A stretch of 64,000 bases of DNA from Pachyseris speciosa (lineage: Eukaryota; Cnidaria; Anthozoa; Scleractinia; Pachyseridae), in the NCBI GenBank assembly GCA_016490735.1, contig JAEMWC010000351.1, forward strand, positions 661,501-725,500. The letters run 5' to 3'. The notes under the pieces were generated by a model. It ran no database searches, had not been told where the DNA came from, and was given only the letters and a program-made list of their open reading frames with translations. Of the stretch, positions 21,900-64,000 are shown in pieces. Within the stretch, counting starts at the first letter, position 1. Each line of letters opens with the position of its first letter. The translations under genes were made by a program, and so were the position numbers.

Positions 21900-24015
21900 G
21901 TCTTCTCCGCCGACTGTGCCTCATAAGAAACGGAAAGGGTGGAAAGACCTTTGAACGGCCCAGCACCGAGCCCGAGAGCGCCGAGGCGATTTTTCCCCAG
22001 AAAATCGCAACGCCCAACTTCCAAACCACGCAACATAAAGGCCGAAACATTCACGCTTCTTCTCGTGCCTCTCGATCGAAAATCCGCTCAAGTGGTCCCG
22101 AGCCAGCCCTCGAAGAAAATCAAAATCAAGCAATCGAAATGTGTAGCAAGATCTTCATATGCCAGCTAGAAACCGTCCTGCTGATTGCCTCTTTTCTGAT
22201 TGGACGCGGTTAAATAATAACTTATTAAACTTCCCCACCACCGTACGTATTTTGAATCGGTTATTGTTAAACAGTGGAACCAGTCATGTGCTAACCCTGA
22301 AAATTTAGTCCGTTCAAATATAGTACCTTTTGGTAATTTTGCCTCGTTTTTTTACCAGCATTCAGTAGCTTTATTTTGCGCCCTAAAACTGAGCGATTAC
22401 TTCAACATTTTGGTACGTTTCCTGACGGAAGATTTTTTGTGTGACTGCAAGAATGAAAGTAACAAAGGGTTAAAATCAAATTAGAGATTTAGTAGTGTTG
22501 GGAACGCGGATATAACACTAGTCACTCTCAATCTCGATTTAGCTTCTTTTAATGGTCACAGTCACTCCTTATGTCTCGATATCTCGTCACTGACTCCGAT
22601 CACAAAAGCTTAGAATGTTCCTATAGCTACACCCACTCCTAGGTTACCAAGGTAACACGATTGACGTCATTGCCATATGATCATGAATATCTCGTGTAAC
22701 GCAAGCTGATTGCCCTCGAGTTGATGATGAAAGGGCGTTTTCTTTTCTTCTCCAGCTCGCATTGCCATCGATCTGAAATCCAGCTAAAGGTAACACAGAG
22801 ACTTGTGACAACAATGGCGCTCGAAAGCTTAACTCTCACGATCTCGAAAAATATTTCCAATCCCCGTTTCGCAAGGTAAACATACAAAAACTCATTAAGT
22901 TATGCAACAAAGAACGCATTAGTTTAGCTCAGGCATACACCAACACAGACGCGGTTTCCAATCGACACGGTGTCATGACCTCGACCTCGAAACCGCATCA
23001 AAAGCGCCACGGTTTCGAAGTGTTTACTTCCAGGCCGAATCCAGAATCGTCGTTTTGCTCTTCGTTACTCTGGAACGTATCGACGAAAAAGTCAACATTA
23101 TCAAGAGATCTCTGCGTGTTATTACGATATGCGATATTATGAAAGCTGAAAATGCGAACTAATAAATTGTGATTGTGCAACAAAGCGCTTGCTCTCCGAG
23201 GTTTACCATATTTACCCTTCGCGAGCCAGGCAATTTCCCACCAAAATAAGTCACCGGGATGTGGCACTACGTGCTATGGAGGAGTGTAGGTACTAGGTAG
23301 GTAACTTTATTTCAACTCGGGTTGATGAGGCTAGCAATACATGCTAATATGCCGAGAAAAGTATAAAAATATCACAAATTACATGATCAATTAATGATTA
23401 ACATTCTTACTATATCAATAAATAAACAATCCTAAATCTTAAAATTATTGCAGTGAATCATAGTAAACTGTACATTACAAATGTAGCTGTGTAAAACAAG
23501 AGAGTGTGGATATATGATGCTGTTCTTCGTCCTCGGAAACAGGGTCTTAAAATAGAGGGCGTTGCCCTACACATTGTAGGTATTTAAGGTTATCTTTGTC
23601 CTAAACAGGGTCTGGGCTTCAAAACCCCCAGCCGCACCTCTTTATACCCAAACGTGGGTCAAGTACCCCTCCTCTCCCCCCGAGCGCCACATCCTGTGCA
23701 TTATTATCGTGAACGGGTTCATTGTGCAATTTATTGGCGCTCGCATTGAGCTGGCGTCTTTTAAATCTGCTACACCATGCCGATGAGTCCCAATAAGGAC
23801 GAAACAGCTGTTCATGGTTGCAGCCCTACTTTATCGAGTCTCGGTCATGTTGGTGTCTCGCAGAGTCAACTTTTTTCACGTAGTATCAGCCTTGCTTGTT
23901 ACATGTATATTCGCATTATTATCAACCGGTCGGATACTGAGATAATAATGAAGAAGGGTAGATGATGAATTGGCCACCCGAGTGGCCTTGTACTCCACCC
24001 ACCCCAGTGGCCTTG
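21900..24015. other. Intergenic, no supported gene
   Basis: A GC-richer block at 21900-22140 gives overlapping open frames on both strands, none recognisable. An AT-rich stretch at 23290-23480 resembles a LINE tail but lacks coding support. Confidence 0.45.
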
Positions 24016-24255
24016 TACTCCACCCAAACAAGACCCTTGTGGAACACCGCAGTCAAGCGAAAACTGCTTAGACACTGATCCGTCAATGGAAACTTGCTGG
24101 CTCCTGTTCGATAAATATGATCAGTTGAACCAGTCAAGTGCTGTGCCACGTATGACAACATCCTTACACAGTCGCTCTAACGAGATATTATGATCGACGG
24201 TGTCGAATGCTACACTTCCAAAAGGACCATCAAAGTCACATGCTGTGAGTTCATT
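24016..24255 (-). mobile_element. LINE reverse-transcriptase fragment
   Basis: Minus-strand segments read [48 protein letters not shown] and QGSCLG. This is the palm region of a non-LTR reverse transcriptase up to the VPQG motif. Frameshifts and truncation on both sides make it a dead scrap. Confidence 0.7.
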
Positions 24256-24495
24256 TTTAGGTGGAGAAAGTAAAGCTTGTATACATTGAGCGAGTGGCGC
24301 CATCTATCTCCGCCCTGTCTTTTTGTCTCCTCGCCTCCTTAATTTCGTTGTTGACTGATGCCTCAAAATAATTTTGTACCAGGGATTCTGTACCAAACAA
24401 AACGCCACGATCAGTTTGCCCTGTTAATAAACTGTTATTATTTGATTTGATCTAAACGTTTCAGACGACACGGCGAAAAGAAAACCTGGAGATCA

Positions 24496-54606
<30,111 letters not shown>

Positions 54607-54720
54607 GACTTTTTAGTGATAAATGGATGGGAAAAAGTAATGTTTTACCGTGCGTGGTTTGAAATTTACTCCTGTTTCAAAACAAAAGGTGATACCTTCT
54701 ACATATAGATGCTGAACTTA

Positions 54721-54992
54721 GAGCGCTTTTCAATTGAGTTTCAACCAAAGCAGTTAATCTGGCCAATCACAACAGAAGTAGGCAGTGCAATGAGCCAATC
54801 AGAATACGAAGCAATTACATGTAGCCGGCGCAAAGCGCGGGAAAATACACACGTGCAAGTCACCATTGGTTTTGGTTTTGCTTCTCATTGGTTAAGAAAG
54901 TGGCGCGAGTTTTCCTGGCCAATCACAGAGCGAAGCAATGCAAAAACAAAGCAAAACGAGAATTACTTTCGACACTCAATTGAAAACCGCTC
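54721..54992. mobile_element. MITE family A, copy 3 (gene B 3' UTR)
   Basis: The ends GAGCGCTTTTCAATTGAGT and ACTCAATTGAAAACCGCTC are flanked by TA on both sides (54719-54720, 54993-54994). It lies between the gene B stop and its probable poly(A) signals, so it is likely part of the mature 3' UTR. Opposite orientation to the copy at 8770-9051. Confidence 0.88.
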
Positions 54993-55109
54993 TAACGTAA
55001 CTTAATTTTTTAACTTTTAGTCCAATTAGGTCTCTGCCTTTTTAAATTTTTAGTAGTTTTTTGCATTTTGATTTTCGGTCATTTTCATCTTTTAATGTTA
55101 CCGTAATTT

Positions 55110-55205
55110 TGTATTAGCAAAATGTAATAAATAAAGCCATTATTATTATAACGATTTAAACCAAAGCTATCCGATGGTGGAAAGACTTGATTGATCGACC
55201 CAACA
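55110..55205 (+). repeat. Direct repeat of the poly(A) zone, copy 1
   Basis: GTATTAGCAAAATGTAATAA and CCAAAGCTATCCGATGGTG recur in order at 55955-56045. The second copy keeps GAATAAAGC, a possible alternative signal near 55974. Confidence 0.75.
55126..55135 (+). promoter_or_regulatory. Overlapping poly(A) signals for gene B
   Basis: AATAAATAAA gives two AATAAA hexamers, about 520 nt after the stop, followed by AT-rich DNA. Confidence 0.55.
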
Positions 55206-55700
55206 AATAAATACTCGCGTTCACCCATGACGGCAAACATGCGTTATCACGTTCTGGACTCCGCGTGGACAACCTACCAAGCATGCGCAGTACCGCGGTA
55301 AGGAGAAGTTTTACTTCCGGTCGTCATCCTCTGAGGTCGTCGTCGTCACTCGGCAGTACTATAAGCTTAAGCAACGAGGACGGCAACGGCAACAAGGACG
55401 GCAACGACAATGAGAACGCCACAAAACAATAGGTTTAATGCTGCAAGCGTTTTTTACATTTTGGTACATTTCTTTGTCGACTTCTGCAATAGTTTTGTGG
55501 AGAAAGTGAGCGCATGATAGCAATTTGTTCTTTCTTTCTCTTTACTTCAACACAAGCCACAGTAATTTAGTTCCTGGATAGTTCGCCCATATTTTACAAG
55601 TTGAACAAGTTGGGAAATCGCGAGAACGTTACAGTTAGGAGAAGTTGTATTTCGAAATAACGTTTGTGGAGTGTCGTTGTCGTTGCCTGAGCTTCCTAAC

Positions 55701-55950
55701 CCACCATCATCATCACCATCACCATCACCATCACCATCACCATCACCATCACCATCATCACCACCATCACCATCATCATCACCATCATCATCAGCATCAT
55801 CATCATCACCACCACCACCACCACCACCATCATCATCATAATCATTATCATAACTGTCATTGACATTACCATAATCGTCGGCATCATCACCATCATGATC
55901 ATCATCATTGTAATCTCTTTATTATCATCATCGTCATCGCTCTCACCATT
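55701..55950. repeat. CATCAC/CATCAT trinucleotide-hexamer array
   Basis: Compound (CAT)n/(CAC)n, clean from 55702 to about 55840, then degenerate. The poly-His frame over it is an artefact. Confidence 0.95.
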
Positions 55951-55954
55951 ATTC

Positions 55955-56045
55955 TGTATTAGCCAAAGGTAATGAATAAAGCTATTATTATAAGTATTGA
56001 AGCCAAAGCTATCCGATGGTGAATAAGTTGATCAACCCAACCAGC
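55955..56045 (+). repeat. Direct repeat of the poly(A) zone, copy 2
   Basis: The diverged copy of 55110-55205 carries GTATTAGCCAAAGGTAATGA and AAGCCAAAGCTATCCGATGG. Confidence 0.75.
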
Positions 56046-57204
56046 CAAAAACAGTTTGTTCCAATGAATATAGCGCGACAACGAACGCAGAGATGGTTTT
56101 ACGCAAGGTTCAGGGCTTTAAATATGCTTTAATCGGGACTGTGTTCCTCGTTGATTCATAATTAGTTTCATGCATTAATCGCATCATTTGATAAAACTTT
56201 GCACCTTTTCCAAAAAAAAATGTAGCCTTTACTTCTAGTTTTGGACTTTTTTATGGGCTTCACAACTTAGTTGTAATCGTAGATGCGTTCGAGTATCCAT
56301 TGCTGCAGTTATGCGGTAGTCTCCTAACGTCGCACACAATAAACTAAGGATCATTTGGTACACGAGCGAGCCAGAAGGGACGTGGGTCTATTCCTGATTT
56401 AACGTCATAAACTGCATGCATGTTTAAAAGATATGAAGCGTCCGTGAAAGATAAGGTTTTACTTTTACTTTGAAAAGCTGATACCTTTGTTGCGAGTCTT
56501 TGAGTTTGCTGAATCGTTTTAATGTATAACAAAAACATTTTGAGAACAGTTAGGTGAATCGGCTTTCTGAAAGTTATGCACTCAAAGAAAAAACACGTAC
56601 ACAGTTCGGAATAAATCTGCTGTAATTATACACTCCATTAATCTTTATAGAATCACGGATGCAAATATTGGAGTGCATGCTTACACCCCATATATGAGGC
56701 CCTACCAGGGGTTAATTCCGACGGGCGACACGGCTCTGAAACGCCGACATGAACCGGAAATGAAATGACGACGAAAAACAAGACCGCTGCCGCGAAATTA
56801 CGAAGTTCCGACAAAGACATGTTTTAGTCTTGAGTTCCGACAGCGACACCAGACATTTTGAAATGGCGATAAACGACATGGAACACCCATCTAGTAGGGT
56901 CACGTCAGAAGCGTATCGTATATTGTTGACTCTCTGCTGCTTACGGAATGCTTGTTATGTTTCAAGTGAATGGACGAAAAGAAAAGAAACCCTCGGCTTT
57001 TACACTTACATATTGCGAAGGGCAAGGTTTCTCTTCAAATTTAGACAGCGTCTGTTCCGTTTTTATGGCGCAAATTTCCTTTCAAATGTGCTTCACATGC
57101 ACAAAAATTATTGGATGGCCTTATTCACTCCTCCCCCTCCCTCTCCCCCTTCCCCCACCCCCCCCCCTCCCCCATCTCCAGATGTTCCAAAAGGAGAGTT
57201 AGAT
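56046..57204. other. Downstream of gene B, no supported gene
   Basis: GAAAAGAAACCCTCGGC...TATTGCGAAGGGC near 56980-57025 is faintly like gene B's first exon but lacks both ATG and GT donor. A CCCTCC-rich tract lies at 57125-57180. No gene seen. Confidence 0.4.
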
Positions 57205-57260
57205 CGTCGAAAATGATATTTCCGGGAATTCAAGTTTATCGTGAAGAGCGCTTGTGAATT

Positions 57261-57571
57261 TAGCCTCCTTCGCAGACGTCTTTGGGCTCCTTGCCCACGA
57301 ACGTCTGCTGAACTGAACTGCCACTTCCGTTCATCGGCGGTTAGCCTTTGCTTTGAAGAAACCAATAACGAGCTGCGTAAGAATGGAATCGACACCCGAT
57401 TCACGTGCATCGTCTGTGAAAGTAATCCCGGGGTCGAAGTCCTACTTTCCATAAATTGGAAAACGAACTGTAATTGGCTAACCGCCGCGAACGGAAGTGG
57501 TAGTTCAGTTCAGCAGACGTTCGTGGGCAAGGAACGCGTGACGAGCCCAAAGACGTCTGCGAAGGAGGCTA
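57261..57571. mobile_element. Mutator-like MITE, 311 bp
   Basis: TIRs begin TAGCCTCCTTCGCAGACGTC and run for about 80 bp, related to 16789-18073. TTGTGAATT flanks both sides exactly (57252-57260, 57572-57580). The paralogous site near 24700 lacks the element. Confidence 0.93.
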
Positions 57572-57760
57572 TTGTGAATTCGGCTTTGATTCGATGGCAA
57601 GGTCGTAGGCAGCTTTAACGTGCGAAGTGAAAAGACAGACGTACAATGGTTAAGTGCAAGTGCAACAGGTTAGCATAATACCCTTTTTTTTTCTTTGTTA
57701 ATCGAGTTTTGGGGTTTTGTTTTGAGGTTGTATGTTATAGTTACAACACTTGCCGCATAG

Positions 57761-57841
57761 TAGCCTGCGAGCAAGCTCTCCCGGGGGTAGGGTTTCCCCT
57801 CCTTCCACCCCCACCCCCCGAGAGAGCTTGCTCGCAGGCTA
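57761..57841. mobile_element. 81-bp foldback MITE
   Basis: TAGCCTGCGAGCAAGCTCTC is mirrored exactly at the other end around a G/C-rich loop. GCCGCATAG flanks both sides (57752-57760, 57842-57850). The paralogous site near 24855 lacks it. Confidence 0.95.
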
Positions 57842-58105
57842 GCCGCATAGTAATTATTGTTAGCCTACTGGTCTGTTAGCGTCTCGGCGTCGTGCTCGAA
57901 CAACTCTGCTGAAATGATTGAATGAATTGTGTGTATTGCAACCGAAAGTTCAATGCCTTTCTCAAGGGCATCGTTGAAAGATTTGCAAAAATATATCTCA
58001 GGAGATGAGCTTCTGGATATGTCACTATGGCATCAAAGTAAGGTACAAAGTCAAACGTCAAGCGCGAATGCATGGTTGAAATATTTATCGTGTGTGACGC
58101 GGGCT

Positions 58106-58480
58106 TTACCGCGGTCAAACGTAAACAAATAAGAAAAGTCCTTAAGAGATAAGGTTTTTACGTTGAGTGCTCAAAGATGATAAGTTTTTCGTCAGTCTGT
58201 GAGTTTACTAAATCATTTCATGAATTACTTAAACAGTTTTAGGAACAATAAGGTGAATCGGTTTTCCTGAAGTCACGCATTGAAACGGAAAACTAAGACA
58301 CACCGCGCCGAACAGTCTTCACATTCTTCGCTTTAAAAAACCTTAAAACTTTTTCAGTAATTCATGAAATGATTAAGTAAACTCACAGACTGATGAAAGA
58401 CTCATCATCTTTGAGCTCTCAACGTAAAAACCTTAACTTTAAAGGACTTTTCTTATTTTTTTACGTTTGAGCGCGGTTGA
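58106..58480. mobile_element. Foldback element with 10-bp target duplication
   Basis: Arms of about 135 bp (58106-58245, 58345-58480) surround a 100-bp spacer. GACGCGGGCT flanks both ends exactly (58096-58105, 58481-58490). The paralogous site near 25318 has one related copy, GACGGTCT, and no insert. Confidence 0.92.
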
Positions 58481-59388
58481 GACGCGGGCTGAGCTATCGA
58501 GCAATCGATACGATCTCGCTTTTATAGGGTACTTTATGGCTGCTGCTCGTTACAATTTCTTTCCACACTGCATTAACGAGAGCCGTTTTCAAATGCGTGT
58601 TTATCGTTATGTTGGCCCTGAGAACTTGAAACTTACAGTAACTATGAATTTAACTTTTGATCTCAAATAGAATTCTGAGAAAGTCGCAACCGTCACTAAA
58701 AATAGGTCCGCAATGCGTACATGTGTGGCTTACGAAATTGAGCTGCTTTGATGGGGAAGGTTACAAAGTAAAAGGATGTGGTTTGCTATTGAGTTTCTAT
58801 TAGTAGAGCTAATATCTGATTACGGTTAGATAGTCAATCAATAAAACAAGATAATTAGTATACAATAGTCCTGAAATGCTTATTTTCAAGATGAGGGTTA
58901 TTGGGTAAAGTTTCATGTAGGTGTCATTTTGAAAGATTCAGTCATGATTTTGTTTATGTAACCAAGTGGAATTGAGTTCTGACTTTGTCTAGGGCAAGTG
59001 ATGTGAAGGATTTTGTATGAATGTTTTTTGACATTTTGTGTACCAGTGCAGGAGCACAAAACTAGAAGCCACATTGGGACCTTGATCTGGTTTGAATGTA
59101 TGACTAATTTTTAACAATATATGCATGTAAAGTATCACAAATGCTGTATTTTCAATAAAGAAACACAGAAAAATTTAGTTGAGGTAAGTGGGTATGGGGT
59201 TGCAAATGGAAAAATTTGGGAAGAAAAGATAGACGCATAACAATATGAGAACAGAAGCAATATTTTAATAAATCATATGTTGAGTAGTGCTTAGTAACAT
59301 TGTAATAATTTTTAACCCAATAAAATTAACAATTTTACCTATAGGAGGCTTTATTTAACAGAAAGTTCAATAGAGATAGAGGGTGCAT

Positions 59389-59542
59389 TTCTTTGGGTTT
59401 ATCTGGATCAGGGTGAGGATCAAGATCACTGGTGCATCAAAGGAACTGATGAATCCTCTTTCGTCACTGATTCATTGGTTCCTTTGATGAACGATGTGAG
59501 CAATCCTGGATCACTGATCATGATCCAGATCACCCCAAAGGA
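59389..59542. repeat. Foldback rich in GATC words
   Basis: CTTTGGGTTTATCTGGATCA at the left is mirrored loosely by TGATCCAGATCACCCCAAAG. Imperfect arms of about 70 bp carry many TGATCCA/TGGATCA words. Confidence 0.65.
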
Positions 59543-60727
59543 ACGTACCCGGAGTATTATCATAATAGATTTCAGGAATAGAAAACAGAAAGATACCTCA
59601 AAGACAACAGAGTTCAATGTACAGAGAAGCTCATGATGGTATCGTATGACTTTAAATACCAGAATGTTTGAGGTTTTCTTATTATGGAGATTGTAATTTT
59701 ATGCCAGCGTGTTTACCAAGTTCAAGCTATGTGGAAACATGAAATGAATAGATGAACTTTACATTACCATGCAAAGTGCTTATCTACTGCACAAGAAGGT
59801 TGAAAACAAACGTGAGCGAGTGAACTTTGTGTGTGACTTCGTGTTAGTGCACTCAAGAGTACTTGTGAGACCTGCTTCACTCTGAATTGCTAGAAAACAT
59901 TGAACTTCTGGCACCAATCAAAATTCAGAACTGATCTGTCAAGCCAGTACTTTGAGAGGGTCTACAGATGTGATTTGAACTCTGGGTCTGTGAGGATCCC
60001 TGATGATTATCTAATTGATATGAAGTAGCTTTAACTATAAACATAACAAATATAAGTTCCATTGAACTGTGTTCATAAAAACTCAACAAAGTGTAAGCTA
60101 CATTAATTCACGTGTACTTTGGTATTTTAAATAAGCACAAGTAAATTTTTCAAACGACAAATGTCACGAGGTCATAGGGTTTGTGCAGTTTGAAATTTTT
60201 GAAAAATTTACAAGTTGTTATCACATTAGAAATCATGTTATTACTTAGTCATAATGTAAACATGAAAGATACACATTCACAGTAACTCAACAAACTGACA
60301 GTCGGTAAATCTGGCAGTATTGGCTAAATGAAGTGTGTGCAATCAAAATTTTTCCTTTTGTTGAAATGTTAATCAGGACTGCAATTTTGTTAATGCTTAT
60401 ATCAAAATACATTAACATACATTAATAAGGTTTTGTTTATTTCATTTTGCTCAGCCACAGTGTGTATGAATGAAGACAATCTACTTTTTGTAAATCTGAT
60501 TGGTTTTTAGTGCGATGTCCTGCTGGTGAGCTAAGTTTATATATTTGTACTTGAGTTGTTACTTTTGCATTAGTGAAAGAGAAAAAAAGGCACCTAGTTG
60601 TTTTAAGGCAATCACAAGAGTGTAATTTTTCATGTATATCAGTATTGCGATGAATTAAAACCAAACAAGTAACTGAACTGGATTTGTAGTCTACCACATA
60701 AAGGCCTAATAGACACAGTACTTTTTA

Positions 60728-61110
60728 AAGAGTTATTTTAACTCCAAAAGTGGAGTTAAAATTTTAGATTAAATATAACCCCTTTTTGGGGGTTATTTTA
60801 ACTCCCTTTTTTAACTCCTTTTTAAGGGTTATAATGACGCCAGTGTGGGAGTCACTTTAACTCTGCAAAAGGAGTTATTTAAACTCCCTAAGGGAGTTAC
60901 TGTAACTCCAAATGTGGAGTTAAAATGTTAGGTTAAATATAACTCCTTTTTGGGGGTCATTTTAACTCCCATTTTTAACTCCAATTCTGGATTTGTATTA
61001 GCTCCAACAAGGGAGTCATTTTAACTTTGCCCCATGAAAGAGTAGAGTTATTTCAACTCCATAATCAGGGTTATAGTCACTCCAGCATTAGAGGTAAAGT
61101 AACTCCAGCA
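60728..61110. repeat. GGAGTTA/TAACTCC array, block 3
   Basis: The same alternating dyad motif as at 44.9 and 46.0 kb, for example GGGAGTTACTGTAACTCC near 60893. It has about 20 half-sites in 380 bp. Confidence 0.8.
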
Positions 61111-61964
61111 CAGTCACCCTATGTAGTTTTAAGGTGAAAACAACAGATCACACAAATTGACTGTAACATGTTTAATTCAATCAGATTTCATTTTCTTATC
61201 TGAACACCACTTTCTTGCATACTATGTATTATCATTGACATTTGAAATGTAAATTTCTAATATGATTATATTGATAAATTAAGAATGTGCAAGTATGCAT
61301 GATAAAAACACCACAATCTTTCCAGGTATGAAAGTCAAATTTGAAGAACATTTGAATTTAAACGACTATACAACAAAATTCAATCTGTTTGTTTGAACGC
61401 AAATCTATCTTTTCTTTAAAAAATGTAGCTGGCTTATAATTTAATTTTCATAAGGTTCTATCAGGAACAAGATACACATGGTATGTGTACATTAAAAACA
61501 TTTTAAACTTTGTTTTTGGCTGAAGCCTTAACAGAACACTATCACATAAGCACAATTGCCAGTTACTCAAATTTAAACTTGAAAAATTCAGTTTGATGTG
61601 CCAAATTTAAATTGGCATGGACAAGTTGGCAATGGTTACAGTAAAAAGTTCAGAAACTCTAGGCAAACATGAATATTTGACTCCTTTAAGAGAGAAAAAA
61701 AAGAATTGTTAAATGTTTTGAAGTAAACTCATGACAGTGGCCCCTTAAAGAAACATTGAAATTATGAGAGGGCAGAGGTGAACTTGTTCACTGCCACTCT
61801 CTTTGTTGCTTCTTGGCGTCTGTCTTCACAAAATAGAAATACATTGCCACACTCGGTGGGGTATATATATTTAAATATTTAACAAGCCACATGAAGCCCC
61901 ACTACAATGCCACGTTGCTTGTCCCCAGAGAAATCACTTCAACTCCCTCCAATGCAATACACAG

Positions 61965-62226
61965 CAGGGCCCAGTTGTTCGAAGCACGATTAAGCTATGT
62001 AATCACGGGTTAGAGCAAACTTTGAGTACAGTCTAAATTGTTAATACTGGTAATGTTCAACAAAAACATTTCAAAAAGACTTTCATCCTTAAGTTTTGAT
62101 TGGAATTTAACTTTACTTTAAGCGTACAATTTGATTTACAAAACTTTCTCAACGAGTGAGATTAAGACTTCAGTTAACTCTTAATCCTTGGTTAGCATTA
62201 ATCGTCTTTCGAACAACCGGGGCCAG
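61965..62226. mobile_element. TIR element, GGGCCCAGTTGTTCGAA ends
   Basis: CAGGGCCCAGTTGTTCGAA is mirrored by TTCGAACAACCGGGGCCAG. It is about 260 bp, with no coding sequence. Confidence 0.7.
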
Positions 62227-62451
62227 GTCCTTAAGTCACCAATGCCTATAATCCTGGAGAGCTTTGGTGTTCCTTGTTTCCACATCAATGGACTCTACAT
62301 ACATCCTACAAAAAGAATGTATTCAGTACTTGAGTATCTAGACATCAGTTTCAGCATGATTATCTTTTTATGCAAATGTATGCATTGTAAACCCCAGATA
62401 TGAAATTTAAAAGTTGTCATCATTCCCCACTGTTGCATGGTCTACCTGAGG

Positions 62452-62519
62452 CAGCCATTATTAGTGGTCGTCATGCAACAGTGCTCCCTTAGTGTTGTGT
62501 CAACCACTAATAATGGCTG
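62452..62519. repeat. Short hairpin repeat
   Basis: CAGCCATTATTAGTGGT and ACCACTAATAATGGCTG form a perfect 17-bp inverted repeat. Confidence 0.8.
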
Positions 62520-62928
62520 TTTGGGAGACTGCACTGTCAGAGTCACTGGTACGTAGATGTTATGATGCAAACAAACAAAACTGCCATGTCATTTCAGCGA
62601 AAAAGCAACTCAAATATATAATCTGCTTGAAGTTACAGTATATGATCACCCATGATTATTATTTTAGAGGAAAAAATTAACTATTATCCTAAATAGTTGC
62701 CAAAGAACTGATCAAACTCAGCCTTCATGTTAAAAGAAAGGAAATATACACATTTAACTATACAAGCTTCTGCCTCATATCAAAAAGACTACAACTTGTA
62801 GATTGTTCTGTGTGATATGAATGAAGTGCTACTAACATATGAATGTGAGGTGCTACTAACATAAAAAACACCTAGTCAAACACTCAAATAAATAAATCTC
62901 ACACAGCCAAATGGCCCTGAATAAAGTG

Positions 62929-62966
62929 AATAATAATAACAATAACAACAGCAACAACAACAACAT
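62929..62966. repeat. AAT/AAC microsatellite
   Basis: A compound AATAAC, AACAGC and (ACA)n run. Confidence 0.85.
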
Positions 62967-64000
62967 TGCAATTAATTCACTTGTGGCTGTGTTTAACAGG
63001 GTGGTTGACTGTCCAAATTTAGCAACACCCAAATAAAAATATTTCAATTCCTGCATCCTGAGAAATATTTCCTGCACAGCAAGAAACAAGGTATACAACA
63101 TTTTCCTTTATTAATATTCTTTGGAACAAATAGCCATGTTTGCCATCTAACCAACAAGCACAGCATTTGTAGTTGAATTATGAAAGGTTCATTTCTTTGC
63201 CCTTTTGGATTTGTAGCAGACTTTCTTCAAATTAAGAATAAAGATGTATGCTTAAATACTTTGTACATGATCATGTAGCCAATAATTGCCACTGTCTCAA
63301 AACTTACCTCGTCATTTATAAGATTTTATAAAATATTTAAAATTGTACGCGCCCACTCATTGGTCAATAGGTGTGTTTAGATGAGAGTATGTACAATTTG
63401 AAAACATTTCAAAGCTTTCGCAAGACTCATAAAGCAATTTCAAGTACAAATATCAAGGAAATAAAAAAAAAGAATTGCCAGATTTCGATTTGGGGTTAAG
63501 CTATCTCTTCCCCCGTCAGCCCGAGGAAACAAAGCAAAAGAAAAACCACAGCGCTTTCCCTGCCTCGATGATCGTGTGCTACACGACCTACAGCGAAGCT
63601 AAGAGGACAAAATATGCAACAAAATAGGTAGTAAACGCTTTCCAAGGTAATTTTTGCATTAAGCACTACAACAAAATTCTCTATAAGACATTCTTTATTT
63701 TAAAAAATATGCACGAAAACGTACACCAAACTAAGCGTATATGCTACAGACTGTAAATGCTTCAAATCAAACTTTGCGCGGCCGATCGGTTGCCGTGTTT
63801 TGGCTGTCAAATTAGCGTAAAATTTATTTTCTCTGAGACCTTCTCAGCTTAAAAATATACTACAACCTGGATCCGCTGCTTGGGCTATGATTCCTATCCA
63901 GCAAAACTTTACAAGGCACGATGAGCGATTCAACTTCTCAACCTTGTTCTCGGGCTGCCAATTCGGGCAAGTGCACGCCACTTTCAGAAGCGGTCAAGCA

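Larger units (their letters stand above)
57205..58680 (+). repeat. Diverged duplicate of gene B intron 1
   Basis: Matches 24640-25500 in order and orientation over many short blocks, interrupted by three foldback elements. No GGT exon accompanies it, so it is an orphan part of a tandem duplication. Confidence 0.75.
58681..64000. other. AT-rich tail, no supported gene
   Basis: Apart from the repeats listed separately, open frames are short and unlike known proteins. TTTATT occurs near 63108 and 63686, so minus-strand transcript ends are possible but unproven. Confidence 0.45.

Noticed and set aside
55645..55908. Poly-His and poly-Met frames
   Set aside because: Produced by the CATCAC array; no conservation or splice context.
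56970..57030. First exon of a third GGT gene
   Set aside because: Only a vague resemblance; no ATG-GT arrangement and no downstream GGT exon before 64000.

Overview
The window is intron-bearing, AT-rich metazoan DNA. Its composition and repeat types (CR1/L2-like and L1/Tx1-like LINEs, tRNA-derived tandem repeats, many short inverted-repeat elements, TTAGGG-type degenerate repeats) fit an anthozoan cnidarian, most likely a stony coral. That assignment is inference from repeat style and protein resemblance, not from a database match.

Only two genes can be supported. Both are on the + strand, head to tail, and both encode gamma-glutamyltransferase (glutathione hydrolase, GGT), a type II membrane ectoenzyme. 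Gene A (8160-15300) has 7 coding exons that join to 594 codons plus stop. Gene B (24496-54606) has 8 coding exons that join to 591 codons plus stop. All junctions are GT-AG, phases match at every shared intron, and two internal exons have identical lengths in both genes (188 and 241 nt). Both keep the FRETAP motif, the self-cleavage threonine (GTSH / GTTH) and the late GASGG loop. Gene B's start codon sits in a separate coding exon of only 8 nt.

Layout: 1-7.05 kb is gene-poor, with a broken RecQ-like helicase fragment and a LINE tail nested in a MITE. From 7.05 to 8.08 kb, two inverted-repeat elements, one a near-perfect ~310-bp hairpin, abut gene A. From 15.3 to 24.5 kb, intergenic DNA holds degenerate tRNA-like repeats, a Mutator-type TIR element, a 1.8-kb element with inverted 44-bp satellite arrays, and a LINE reverse-transcriptase scrap. 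Gene B's introns hold telomere-like repeats, a tandem tRNA-like array, MITEs, and in intron 7 (12 kb) a stack of nested transposons followed by ~1.2 kb of CTGTCC-type hexamers that runs almost into the last splice acceptor. From 57.2 to 58.7 kb lies a diverged copy of the start of gene B's first intron. It carries three foldback insertions that the 24.6-25.5 kb copy lacks, so the older copy shows the empty sites. No further GGT exons are visible, and 58.7-64 kb has no gene I can recognise.

The two GGT paralogs probably share a role at the cell surface: cleaving extracellular glutathione and gamma-glutamyl amides, and feeding Cys-Gly to peptidases. Divergence at substrate-pocket positions may have split their substrate preference.
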